From NCBI GenBank assembly GCA_003573635.1, contig QUTJ01031779.1, positions 1 to 18,606 of the forward strand: a stretch of 18,606 bases of DNA, given 5' to 3'. A program made the position numbers and the translations under genes. Source of the stretch: Goniomonas avonlea (Eukaryota; Cryptophyceae; Goniomonadida; Goniomonadaceae). How positions within the stretch are numbered: the first letter of the stretch is position 1; every line of letters begins with the position of its first letter. Below are positions 9,061 to 17,900 of the stretch, piece by piece. The notes under the pieces are model-generated. The model had not been told where the DNA came from and made no database searches. It saw nothing but the letters and a program-made list of their open reading frames with translations.

Positions 9061-9115
<55 letters not shown>

Positions 9116-10404
9116 TGGTTCTCGGGATGACTGGTCGTCCGTCTGCCTGCTCTGCTACCTGCTGCTGCTGTTGCGGCCAGCCTCCAGACCCAGCCGCGGG
9201 GGCACGTGGAGCAGGCTGCATCGTATGCTGGGCAGACTGTGCACTTGGCGCCGCAGCCATGTGATCGCGAGAGTTGGTGCGTCGCAGCTTGACCTCCTGT
9301 TGTGTCGGTATGTCACTTCATTGGAAAGGCAATACGTGTTGATCCGAAATTGGAATATTTCTTACCTTCATCCAAGGAGCAACGGGCGGCGGTGGTGACC
9401 CCTCTTGACCGGGCTGTGCCTGGGGTTGGACCTGTTGTTGTTGCTGTGCCTGACGATTCTGCAGTGCGTGATACGAGCTCTGGCCCGTAGCTTGAGGCTG
9501 CTGTAGATTCTGGTTCCATTGGTTTCCAATGTTGTGCTGGCTTCTCTCTTGAGGAGGCTGTTGTTGCTGTTGCTGCTGCTGCGGTTGGGGGTTCACGAAC
9601 GACGCACCCGGACCTGGTCGCTGACCAGCGTTATGCGCATTGTACACCTGAGAAGATCGATTGAGCTCAAAGACAAACAACGGATTAAGACAAAAAACGC
9701 ACCGAAGGCTTGATAGACTTCACAAAACATGATTTACAATAGGGCGAGCCCTGATGGTCACAGAAGTTGCCACTGGCGATGATCTTTTTGCACAGGGCAC
9801 ACTGCGCCAGTTATTTTTTCGTTCGTGACGAAAGAAATCCAAGGGCAAATCGAACCTTGAAACATGTCTTGTGCCACACCTGTCCCAGTCGCCCGATGCG
9901 CTCCATGTGATAAACAACGCCATTGCACTGCGTGCAGCGCTCCTGTAGGGTGGGTGACGACTGGCTCTCCAAGTCTAATCTTCAAGTGCATACTTGATTG
10001 CCAAACTTCATCTTTGCAGTTGATCCTGTCGCTTGCTGACCCGGTTGATTCTCTGCAATTTGTTTCGGTGCTGTATTTACTTGCGCAAGCGGTCTGCCTT
10101 GACCTTGGTTCATTTTGTCGAACGGGTTGGACCCCAACCCATTCTGCTGAGACAGTTGACTCGAATAATTTCCACCGTCTTGTTGGCTCGAATAATTTCC
10201 ACCATCTTGTTGGAATGGATTAGGCTGCTGGTCGGACTGCCCATTGTGGACAGGTGGCTGGTAATTGCCACCGTTTTGCTGAGATTGTGGTTGCCATGCA
10301 CCCGACCCCGGCTGCGCCCATTGCTCGTTCGAGCCAGACATGTTCCAGTGTGTGCTTTGTTGTTGTTGCTGCTGCTGGCCCCACATTGGCTGGGACTGCT
10401 GCAT
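8110..10404 (-). CDS. Gln-rich protein with a single LIM domain and NPF motifs
   Basis: Exons: 10404-9994, 9942-9856, 9801-9703, 9647-9366, 9296-9159 and a last exon ending with TGA at 8110. Introns are 51, 54, 55 and 69 nt, then a repeat-filled one of about 350-425 nt. The last acceptor is either 8808 or 8733, both in frame, giving about 571 or 546 residues. Residues 140-191 form a complete LIM zinc-binding domain, C-x2-C-x17-H-x2-C-x2-C-x2-C-x17-C-x2-C, with an intron between the second and third metal-ligand pairs. The rest is low-complexity Gln/Pro/Asn, including a 27-bp tandem duplication that repeats QDGGNYSSQ. Two NPF tripeptides (62-64, 93-95) match the EH-domain ligand motif of endocytic adaptors. 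LIM domains bind proteins, and the flanks could promote assemblies, so an adaptor or cytoskeletal scaffold is plausible. The start is the first Met of a Gln-rich exon; the frame stays open a short way upstream after a possible acceptor, so a 5' exon is not excluded. Confidence 0.82.
8969..9016 (+). repeat. 16-bp tandem repeat, three copies
   Basis: Unit CATCCCTTTCTCTGTC at 8969-8984 and 8985-9000; the third copy, 9001-9016, has one change. It lies in the fifth intron of the LIM gene. Confidence 0.9.
9061..9114 (+). repeat. (TCTG)n microsatellite
   Basis: 54 bases of perfect TCTG repeat, 13.5 units, in the fifth intron of the LIM gene. The minus-strand frame is open through it (RQTDRQTD...), but the GTAGCA donor at 9158 precedes it. 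Confidence 0.95.
10160..10213 (+). repeat. 27-bp tandem duplication within the LIM gene coding sequence
   Basis: Copies 10160-10186 and 10187-10213 differ at one base and encode two consecutive QDGGNYSSQ units. Confidence 0.9.
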
Positions 10405-10646
10405 TTGTATGGCACTGTCACCCCGTTCTTCAAGCGCGCTCGCTCTCTGGCAACTTCAAACTTTCCAGCGGCCACGCCTGTTGGTCGCAGATCAGGGGGC
10501 AGATCAACGTTTGATCAACCGTCACGGGCGCCGCTGATGCAGGCCTCGACGGGTCACCGTCCCAGCCCGCGAGTCACAAGAAAACTCAAGAAGCACAAAA
10601 CAGCATGCAACTTTGTCTAAGCAAAGCAAGAAGGAAGAACTGTTGT

Positions 10647-10868
10647 TCATTGTGTGAATCGTTTGATGGCGAGAAGATTGTCCGCTCGCCGTGCGCAATC
10701 AGCAAGGCCAAGAACTAGAATGCTGAGTACGGCTTCGTCCTTCTTGGGCAGGAAGTCCTGGCAATGTAGATATGGCCCGGCTGGTGGCCATAACGAGGAA
10801 GGGAGACCCAGGCAGCTCACCTCTGCTAACTTGCCGTTCTCTACCAGAACTTGCAGGGGTAGATACAT
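10647..10868 (-). CDS. Possible small two-exon gene (52 residues), unrecognised
   Basis: Minus-strand exons 10868-10821 and 10757-10647 flank a 63-nt intron with a good donor (GTGAGC) and acceptor (TTGCCAG), and join in phase to a TGA. The product begins MYLPLQVLVENGKLAE and continues DFLPKKDEAVLSILVLGLAD, ending AIKRFTQ; the second half looks helical. It starts 67 bp past the dehydratase stop on the same strand. An unspliced 100-codon frame also covers the region. It may instead be an upstream exon pair, 3' UTR or chance. No family is recognised. Confidence 0.35.
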   Translation of the reverse strand: MYLPLQVLVENGKLAEVSCLGLPSSLWPPAGPYLHCQDFLPKKDEAVLSILVLGLADCARRADNLLAIKRFTQ

Positions 10869-10935
10869 CCCTCCACCTGGTCGCCCCCGCGAACGCACCA
10901 GAACCGCTGCAAGGAAGCGGTCACACCGAGCGTGA

Positions 10936-13900
10936 TCAGAGCAGCACACACAAATCGAAGCTGCTGCATCCCAAGCGGACGAGTTAGTCCGACAGAAAAC
11001 GAGACGAGTGAGGAAGCGAAAAGCTGTTCATACCGGGTGGCAGGCAGCAGCGAGGCACGAATGATTTGGAAGTATTCGGAGCTTGTGACCTGTTGGATGG
11101 GAGTTTCATTATTCAAGAACAGATACCGCGCGCATTGCGCACGAGGACACAAATGAAGCAGCCGCGAGATGACGAGAGGAGCACAACAGTCAAAAGCGCA
11201 CCGAGAGGGTATTGTGAGAAGTCAATCGCCCGGCCGTCGACAGGCGCGACCTTTGCAACCTCCTGTGACACTCCCAGCACAACAAGGTCGCTCCTGCAGA
11301 TGCGTAAGTGGACGTATGGCATGCGCTACTATGGGGTCGCCGAGCGATGCTGCGAAGCTGCAATATATTTGACACTTGACATCAATAACCGCAACGCACC
11401 CAAGGACGGAGCCAAAGAAACCGTCAGGTGCGGCGTCCTTGGATAATGCGAGGGCCCCTGCGTCTGCAACAGAATCAACAATCCCGTTGCAAGGTACTGG
11501 GTGCGTTGGTTCCATGCTGGATCTCACGGCTGGGAAGTGGTGCTCGCTCACAGTGATTAAGGATCGGAAGAGGAATTCAAGACCGGTGTTCATTCAAGAA
11601 TGGTATTTTCCACACAATGCTCGTGACAGATGGACGCACCACATAGGAGCAGGTTGCGCTCGGGATAGTGAGCAACAACGGTTGCGAGGACTGACACTGC
11701 AACCTGGGAAATCATTTAGTAGGTTCGGAAGAAAGAGAAGACCAAGATATTTAGTAGGTTCGGAAGAGAGAAAGACCATGCCAGCAGACCCAAAGTACAC
11801 AAGTCTTGGCTTGGAATAAATGAGCTCAGACTGGAGGCAGGCACTCATAGCACTCTTTCTCCCTCTCTTCCCATGGCGATCGCTGTCCTGCGAGCGAGGC
11901 CAGACACCCTGCCAGAAGACAGACAGCCTGACACCAACAAGGGTGTGAGCTTGCGAGGCTTTCTGTCTCTGAATCTCTGTCACTCTCGCCCTCTCTCTGT
12001 CACCACGACCACGCTCGCCCCGCATGGGTGAACAAGCATGTCGTTGTCACAACTGTGAGTTGACGCATAAACATAACCCGAGACTCTTTTCTTTTTGCTT
12101 ACCTGTTCAGGCTGCGTTGTTCCAGTCTGGACCTGCGGGCCAAGGTGAGTGTGGCCTTCATAAAAAAGGTTCTACGAAGCACTGCGGTGACTACTTGGCC
12201 GCGTACGAGCACCTCCCCACCCTATTTGCATTTCGACTCGAAGAGCACCCCAATCTGTCCTCGCACGTCACACCCACGACACAACACTACGCGATTCGTT
12301 CCTTTTGAACATGAGTGTCTGTGGCCACTTCTGTCAAAACATGTGTTTCAGCATCTAGTCAAAACAAGGCGTTGCCGCAGTTCGAATTGGTTGCGATGCA
12401 TTTTGGGGGGTGGGGGGTCCCCACGCGGATGATCTTGAGTGCAGGGGCGAGAGGGGGGGGGGGATGGTCGCAGCGAGAGGGAGGGAGGGGAATGGCTTGT
12501 GTCCTCCCAGACACGTCAAAGTCAAAGTCAGACTGTGATGACAAGTGAGAGGGACTCTGGTGCGTGACAGCGGGCCGGTTGCATCTTATCTCCAGATCAT
12601 GCAACACGGGTATCTCCACATCGTGCAGCTCCTCGCCATCTGTGCAGGTCCTCTACATCTTACAGTTCAAGCAGGTCCTCTACATCTTGTCTCCAGATCA
12701 TGCAGAGTCCTCTAAATCTTGTCTCCAGATCATGCAGGTCCTCTACATCTTGTCTCCAGATCATGCAGGTCCTCTACATCTTACAGTTCATGCAGCTCCT
12801 CGCCATCTCATCTCCAGATCGTACAGCTCTGTTCTGTCCATCACACCTGTTGTCTGTCGTAGAACACGTAGTTGCCAGGGTGAAGCTCCTGCGTGGGGAA
12901 AAAAGGCGTTGATTTGATTGCGCCAGTAGGAATAGACGAGGAAGATACGTCACGTCTGGTGGCGGCGGCGGTGGTGAGGCTCCTGTGTTTGCATCCTCTC
13001 GCTGGTCTCTGGGAGTCTAAAACCTGATAGTATCGAGCCTGGGGACGAAACAGAGAGAAGATGAAATAGAGAGGGAAGGAGCACTGACACTAACTCACAG
13101 TGACTGCTCCAGGTGCGAACTGCACGCAGCAAGTTGGCGTAGCACCGGCTGAGACAACAGAGACCTGCACTCCTGCCGTACGCGAGTCACTCACACCCTC
13201 ACACACACACACCGCACACACACACACACGCACACACACGCATACACGCACACACACACACACACGAGCGCATGCACAGATTCTTTGCCACGGGACTTCC
13301 ACACACCGGCCAACCACGTGCCTGGGTGAGAGTCAGAGACGGTGAACCAGTTACTCATAGAGATGACAGAGATAACGGTGAACGAGTGAGTCACAGAGAC
13401 CACAGAGACCACAGTCGGAGGATACAGACATATAGCCAGGCAGAGGACCAATAGTTTGGCTGACAGTCGAACGTGGAAGCATGTAGTTTCAAAAAACACG
13501 CGACAGAATAGCAATCCGCTAGCGGATTCAGAAGGGTCTTGGTGGATATTTTGTCGAGCTGTGGTTCCTGGGTTGCATGTGTGGCGAGCCAAAATACAAA
13601 CGTGCGGTTCGCTCGTTTCATTTATCAGCAATCGCAACAGAAAACGTGCGGTTCGCTCGTTCCATTTATCAGCAATCGCAACGGAAAGATATTACCTGCT
13701 TCCTTGAGGCGAGTGTGAAGTTTCGTCAATACCTGTGCGTCCTCTGCGGGTGGTGTTGGCAGACCCTTGGGGGCAATGAATGGACGAGCCATAAGTATTA
13801 CCTTCGGCCACAGCCTTGACCTTGTCTGGAGTATCACAGGCGTATGAATGCCCTGCGTGGGAATAAATGCCCTCCAGCTGCAACCGAGGCGAGGCAACAA

Positions 13901-14781
13901 TCCGCTGAGCGAGATCGATCGTGCCCTGTCATTGTCATTGTGGGAACGGATCAAGCCAGAACCAGCAAGCTCAGATCAAAAACGATTCGCACCTGAGATT
14001 CAGGATCGGCGCCAGCTCGGTGATATCCGGTGTCAACTAGAATGCAAGTCAGAGTCCATGGTTTTCCCTCTTTACAAAACGCACTTTTGAGGAACAGCCG
14101 CCATGGCTGAGAAGCTGAAAACTCCTCATGACAGGCTTCCACCAGGTCGACGCTGCAGAGGCAGTTTGAAACGGAAGAGCAAAAATTGACAACTCACATC
14201 TGACCGCTATCAACAAGAAAACTGACGTGGCCGGGTTGATCCAAAGCCTGGATTTTCTGCAGTTTTTCTCGACTGGGCAGTGTCGCCAGAAGTATCTGAC
14301 AAAAGTGCGAATTAGGAAGGCTTGATTGCACGACTGAGAAACCACCACCACCACCGCAAAGACTACATGCACTCACATCGTTAAATCCATTCGAATTGTA
14401 AAAAAGTGCTTCTTTCACCGTCGAAACCTCAATCATCTTGACTGTTTGTTCGGATACTTGCAGCTTCGCAATTTCGATAGTCTGTGCAAAATTCAATCAC
14501 TGCCAAAACGGTAGCACGGTTGCTCGGTTCACCTTATGCGTTTTGACGTGGGGTCGTAATGATAACCCCATCGCAGACGCCCGTGACTGCATTTGTAAGC
14601 AATTCGCCTCAACAACCCCCATGTCAACAATAAATGCCGGGGTCTCGATGTGGTCCAGACGAACGTTCCCCGCATTGGCCTGTTTGAGCCGGGCAAAGTG
14701 ATCCTCATCCACATCATCGGCGATCCTCGAACGCTTGTCGGCACCCTCTCGGTCTCCGTCGAGTCCTCTCTTCGTCACCAT
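10936..14781 (-). CDS. D-serine dehydratase-like PLP enzyme (DSD1 family, fold type III)
   Basis: Enzymes of this family deaminate D-serine to pyruvate and ammonia using PLP and zinc. Exons: 14781-14533, 14481-14377, 14295-14198, 14152-13993, 13904-13802, 13743-13696, 13172-13099, 12888-12847, 12132-12103, 11703-11640, 11463-11400, 11293-11034 and 10963-10936. All junctions are GT-AG and in phase; about 440 residues. Family marks: ETPAFIVD (46-53), RPHVKTHK with PLP lysine Lys80, ILVDTGYHRAG, GIYSHAGHSYA, VSVVSAGATPTC, HPGNYVFYD (282-290), SVLATVVAHYPERN, CDAGALALSKD and YPLGALLTV. HLC (His codon 11155-11153) fits the family's zinc-binding His-x-Cys. Oddity: inside exon 12 the frame for YPLGALLTVV and that for HLCPRAQCARYLF differ by one base with no AG between them, so either the gene or the sequence carries an indel. 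Exon 9 is only 30 nt. The introns flanking exons 7-11 are long (106-714 nt) and full of repeats. The last 28-nt exon is the least certain. D-threonine aldolase, a sister family, is less likely. Confidence 0.88.
11714..11778 (+). repeat. Approximate 35-bp tandem duplication
   Basis: ATTTAGTAGGTTCGGAAGA plus a GA-rich tail ending GACCA occurs at 11714-11744 and again at 11749-11778. It lies in the intron just upstream of dehydratase exon 10. Confidence 0.8.
12583..12832 (+). repeat. Degenerate 31-bp minisatellite in a dehydratase intron
   Basis: About seven imperfect copies built from two blocks, TCTCCAGATCATGCAG and GTCCTCTACATCTTG, with variants such as TTACAGTTCATGCAG. The best three copies lie at about 12687-12779. 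The region is in intron 8 (12133-12846) of the dehydratase gene, which explains an otherwise gene-free 700 bp. Confidence 0.9.
13201..13265 (+). repeat. (CA)n microsatellite
   Basis: CA repeat interrupted by CG and TA dinucleotides, in intron 6 (13173-13695) of the dehydratase gene, close to the acceptor of exon 7. Confidence 0.9.
13599..13682 (+). repeat. Tandem duplication of a 40-bp unit
   Basis: Copies 13599-13638 and 13643-13682 begin AACGTGCGGTTCGCTCG, differ by one base and are offset by 44 bp. They lie in the dehydratase intron immediately after the donor of exon 6. Confidence 0.9.
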
Positions 14782-14967
14782 TTTTGAGCGATAACCGAAA
14801 AAGATAGTGCGGGCAAGGGTCTTGAAAGTTGAAAAGCCTTTGGGCAAACAACTTATGAGCGATGTACGCCGACTTCCTACTACTAGTAGCTATTTAGTAC
14901 AGTCGTACAGGAGAGTGCGAGCTGTCAGGGTGAAAAGGGGCTCACGAAGTTTGGAAAGAGGCCAGCG
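14782..14967. promoter_or_regulatory. Divergent promoter region, D-serine dehydratase / SCYL1
   Basis: 186 bp between the two start codons. Near the centre is a perfect 10-bp palindrome CTACTAGTAG (14880-14889) embedded in CTACTACTAGTAGCTA, followed by the AT-rich TATTTAGTAC. This is a candidate shared regulatory site; no known factor is assigned. Confidence 0.5.
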
Positions 14968-17900
14968 ATGTGGGGGGCAATCAAAGGCGTCGGGAGCGCG
15001 GTGTCTTTCGGCGCGTCGTACCTTGGCAAGGGCGACTCATGCCCGTACCCTCTCGGTGAGGGCAAGAAGCTTGAGGGCAGTGTACCATGGATGCTGCACA
15101 GCTCGAAGAAGAAGGTCCGCTCAATGCCATTGCTCCGAATGCCCGTGTTTGCTGAAGCTCTGCTCAGGAGACTGGCGCTGACGTTTCTGTGTTTGTCTAC
15201 GAGATAACCGCACAAAGCTGCCCTTATGAGGTTAGTGCTGCCAAGAACGCGTTCCACCGCCTAAAGAAGACTCGGCATCCGTACGACAGCACACACACAC
15301 ACACACACACACATCAAGCTTAACTTTCCACAGGCAATTGATCACCTTTCTTGACGGTGGAGAACCGGAAAAGTTTGGCAAAGTGTGGATTGTGACCGAG
15401 CCTGTGACCCCTCTGCGCGAGGAGCTCACTGTTAACCCTGCGATCGATAATGAAGTCACTGTCTCATGGGGCTTGTACAGTGTGTTTGTGAGTGTTTGAT
15501 GACGCGCCAGGCGGTTCTGACGTCCGGTGCAGAAAGCGTGCAAATTTCTGAACCTTGACTGCAAGCTTGTCCACGGTGGCGTCAATGTCCAAGGGATTTT
15601 TGTCTCACGTAAAGACCCGTCGTTGCTGTTAGTGGATCTTACTCACGACAGGTGCGGGAGACTGGAAGCTTGGAGCGTTCGACCTGGTGTCAGACCTTAA
15701 CGATGCAGACTGTTGCCTGAGGGTGAGTGACCCGTTCTCCAGGTGGGCGCTTGACCCACCGTTGCAGACATGCGAAAAGCTTCGACCTCTCAGGACTCTC
15801 CCACCTGAAATGGTCCGGGGGCAGTGGCCCCTAATTGCACAGCAGCCAGCACATTCCATTGACGCGTGGTCTCTAGGTGCGTGCTGATTCGATTTAGCTG
15901 GATCAGATGCCTGTCGTTCCCTGATGCACGGGCCCAGGCGTCCTCATCCATGAAGTCTTTAATGGCCAGCTCTTCGCAGCCGAAGACTTGCGATCACCCG
16001 GGAAAATCCCTCAGGTGAAGCCCCACTGATGTGTTCCAGTGTACGCCAACCGTGCCACTGGGTGATAGGTGTCTCTTTCCATTCTGTGTCTATGTCTGTG
16101 TGTCTTGTCTTTCTGTGTCTCGTCTGTTACTCCCTGTGTCACTGTCTCTGTGCTTCGCTGTCTCGCTCCATGTCTTTGTCTCAATCTCTGTCTGTTTCGG
16201 TTGTTATTTTTCGCACCTCGCTCTCGGCCCGTCGCTCTTGACTCTTGCGAGTCTCTTGTTCGCTCTCTGACAAGCGCACAGACTCTCATTGGCACATTTC
16301 GTGGGTTCCTGAACTCCAACCCAACGCGGCGCATGACCCCTGTTGACGGGGTGAGTTGATGGTTTTGCCCCTCTCTAACGGGCGGTTGTTCGGCGGTGCG
16401 GTGGCGCATCAGTGCCTCTGCTATTGTTTCTTTTGACAGAAGAGATACTTAGAGCGGGCTTCCCATGCGAATTTCCTCTTAGTTCGTGTTGCATGTCCTT
16501 GCCCGTGCTCTGCCCTCGTCTCTCCCTCCTCCTCTCCCGCCCTCTCCCTCCCTCTCCGTCGTCAGCCCCCCGCTGTGTGACAGGCGCCCAGCCGTTCTGG
16601 GGAGGTTGCCCCCTACCCTCTCTTGCCTGCGATCAGCTACGCTTCCAGCCTGCCTCGGTTCCTTGGGCGTTTATTTTACCCCCCCCGCCCCCCGTCTCGT
16701 GCGCTCCGGATAAACTAAGGCTCGCTGTGGAACAGATGTCCTCGCCGTTTTGTGCGTCGGAGCTGGTTCGGGTGAACTGCTTCCTCGAGGAAATTGCTGT
16801 GCAGGACCAGCCGGCCAAGGAGGCCTTCTGCAAGTACGAGCTTGATTGCCTTTTCTTGTGCCGCTCGAGTAGTTGACAGACCACAAAATAATACTAACAA
16901 TTGGATGCTGTAGGAATGCGTCCATTTCGAAATATTACAGATATCAAACAAACATTGTCTCGGATTCTTTGAGAATTGTTGAAGAAGAGTCAAATGTGAT
17001 TATCCACCCGGGTTCCAATTTCCCTCGGAATTTCAGGAGGAAACGGAGAACCGTTGGCTTTGTGGTACTTTTCCACCTGGCTAACCCTCACGCCACTCTC
17101 ACTTCCTCCCCGGTCCTCACCTCTCTTTGTGATAATCCCGGTTCGCTTCTCAGCTCTCCCATCGCTCCCACACCACGCTCTTACTACGACACCGCTCAGC
17201 TCACATTCCACAGAGACCGATCCTCACAAGAGAAGAGAAGAGTGTGTGTGTGAGAGAGAGATGAGAGATGAGAGAGATGAGAGGCACAGGCACCGCCGCA
17301 CAGAGTTCTGACAGTTGTTCGACAGACGACTGCACGACGTGATGGACCAGCTCCCGACGCTGATGTGCCGCCACAAAGTGCTGCCCGAGCTTGTCAAGGT
17401 CCTCGAGTTCGGAGGAGGTGCACCGCCTTCCTGCCTGCTGTCCCGTGTCCTGCGCAGTACGGGGAGAGGAGAGAGAGAAGAGGGAGGGAGGGAGGGAGGG
17501 AGTGTGCGAGGAGAGAGAGCGAGCAAGCGAGAGAGATTCTGAGAGAGAGCGCCCAATGTCTGCGCTCGCTCTGCTGGCACTGTCGCTGCCCTTCCCCTCC
17601 CGCACATGCACACGCACGCAATGTCTGCGCTCGCTCTTCTGGCACCGTCTCGGCCCTTCCCCGCCCACACATGCACGCGCACTCACATTGCATACTGGCT
17701 GTATGGCTCGTCGCCTTCCATCCAGCTCAGTTCAACTCTCTCCAACTCCTATCGCAGTGGCCTCAGCTGTCCTCGGCCCCTTGCTCAAAATTGGCAAGCG
17801 GCTGACGTCGGAAGAGTTCACTGCTGAGATTGTGCCTTCTGTTGTTCGCTGCTTTGCTTCCCAGGTGAGACATCGGTCGAGAGTGCCCGACCAAACTTGC

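Noticed and set aside
9061-9114. RQTDRQTD peptide read through the TCTG repeat as coding
   Set aside because: The frame is open only because a 4-bp repeat without stops was read. A GTAGCA donor precedes it, and the next Gln-rich exon needs an acceptor beyond it.
10647-11152. Idea that these minus-strand fragments form a MUL1-like E3 ligase
   Set aside because: A partial resemblance (VENGKLAE...DFL) was not supported by other motifs. Most of the upper part belongs to the dehydratase C-terminus.
11294-11399. Reading FAASLGDPIVAHAIRPLTHLQ as coding after a 42-nt intron
   Set aside because: It is in frame locally but leads to the wrong frame for SDLVVLGVSQEV. A single 106-nt intron restores the family alignment.
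12359-12619. 86-codon minus-strand ORF as a dehydratase exon
   Set aside because: It does not resemble the family. The in-phase microexon at 12132-12103 supplies the required segment, leaving this as intron.
13201-13265. CA-rich array as a possible telomere-like or CRISPR-like repeat
   Set aside because: Plain dinucleotide microsatellite without spacers, inside an intron.
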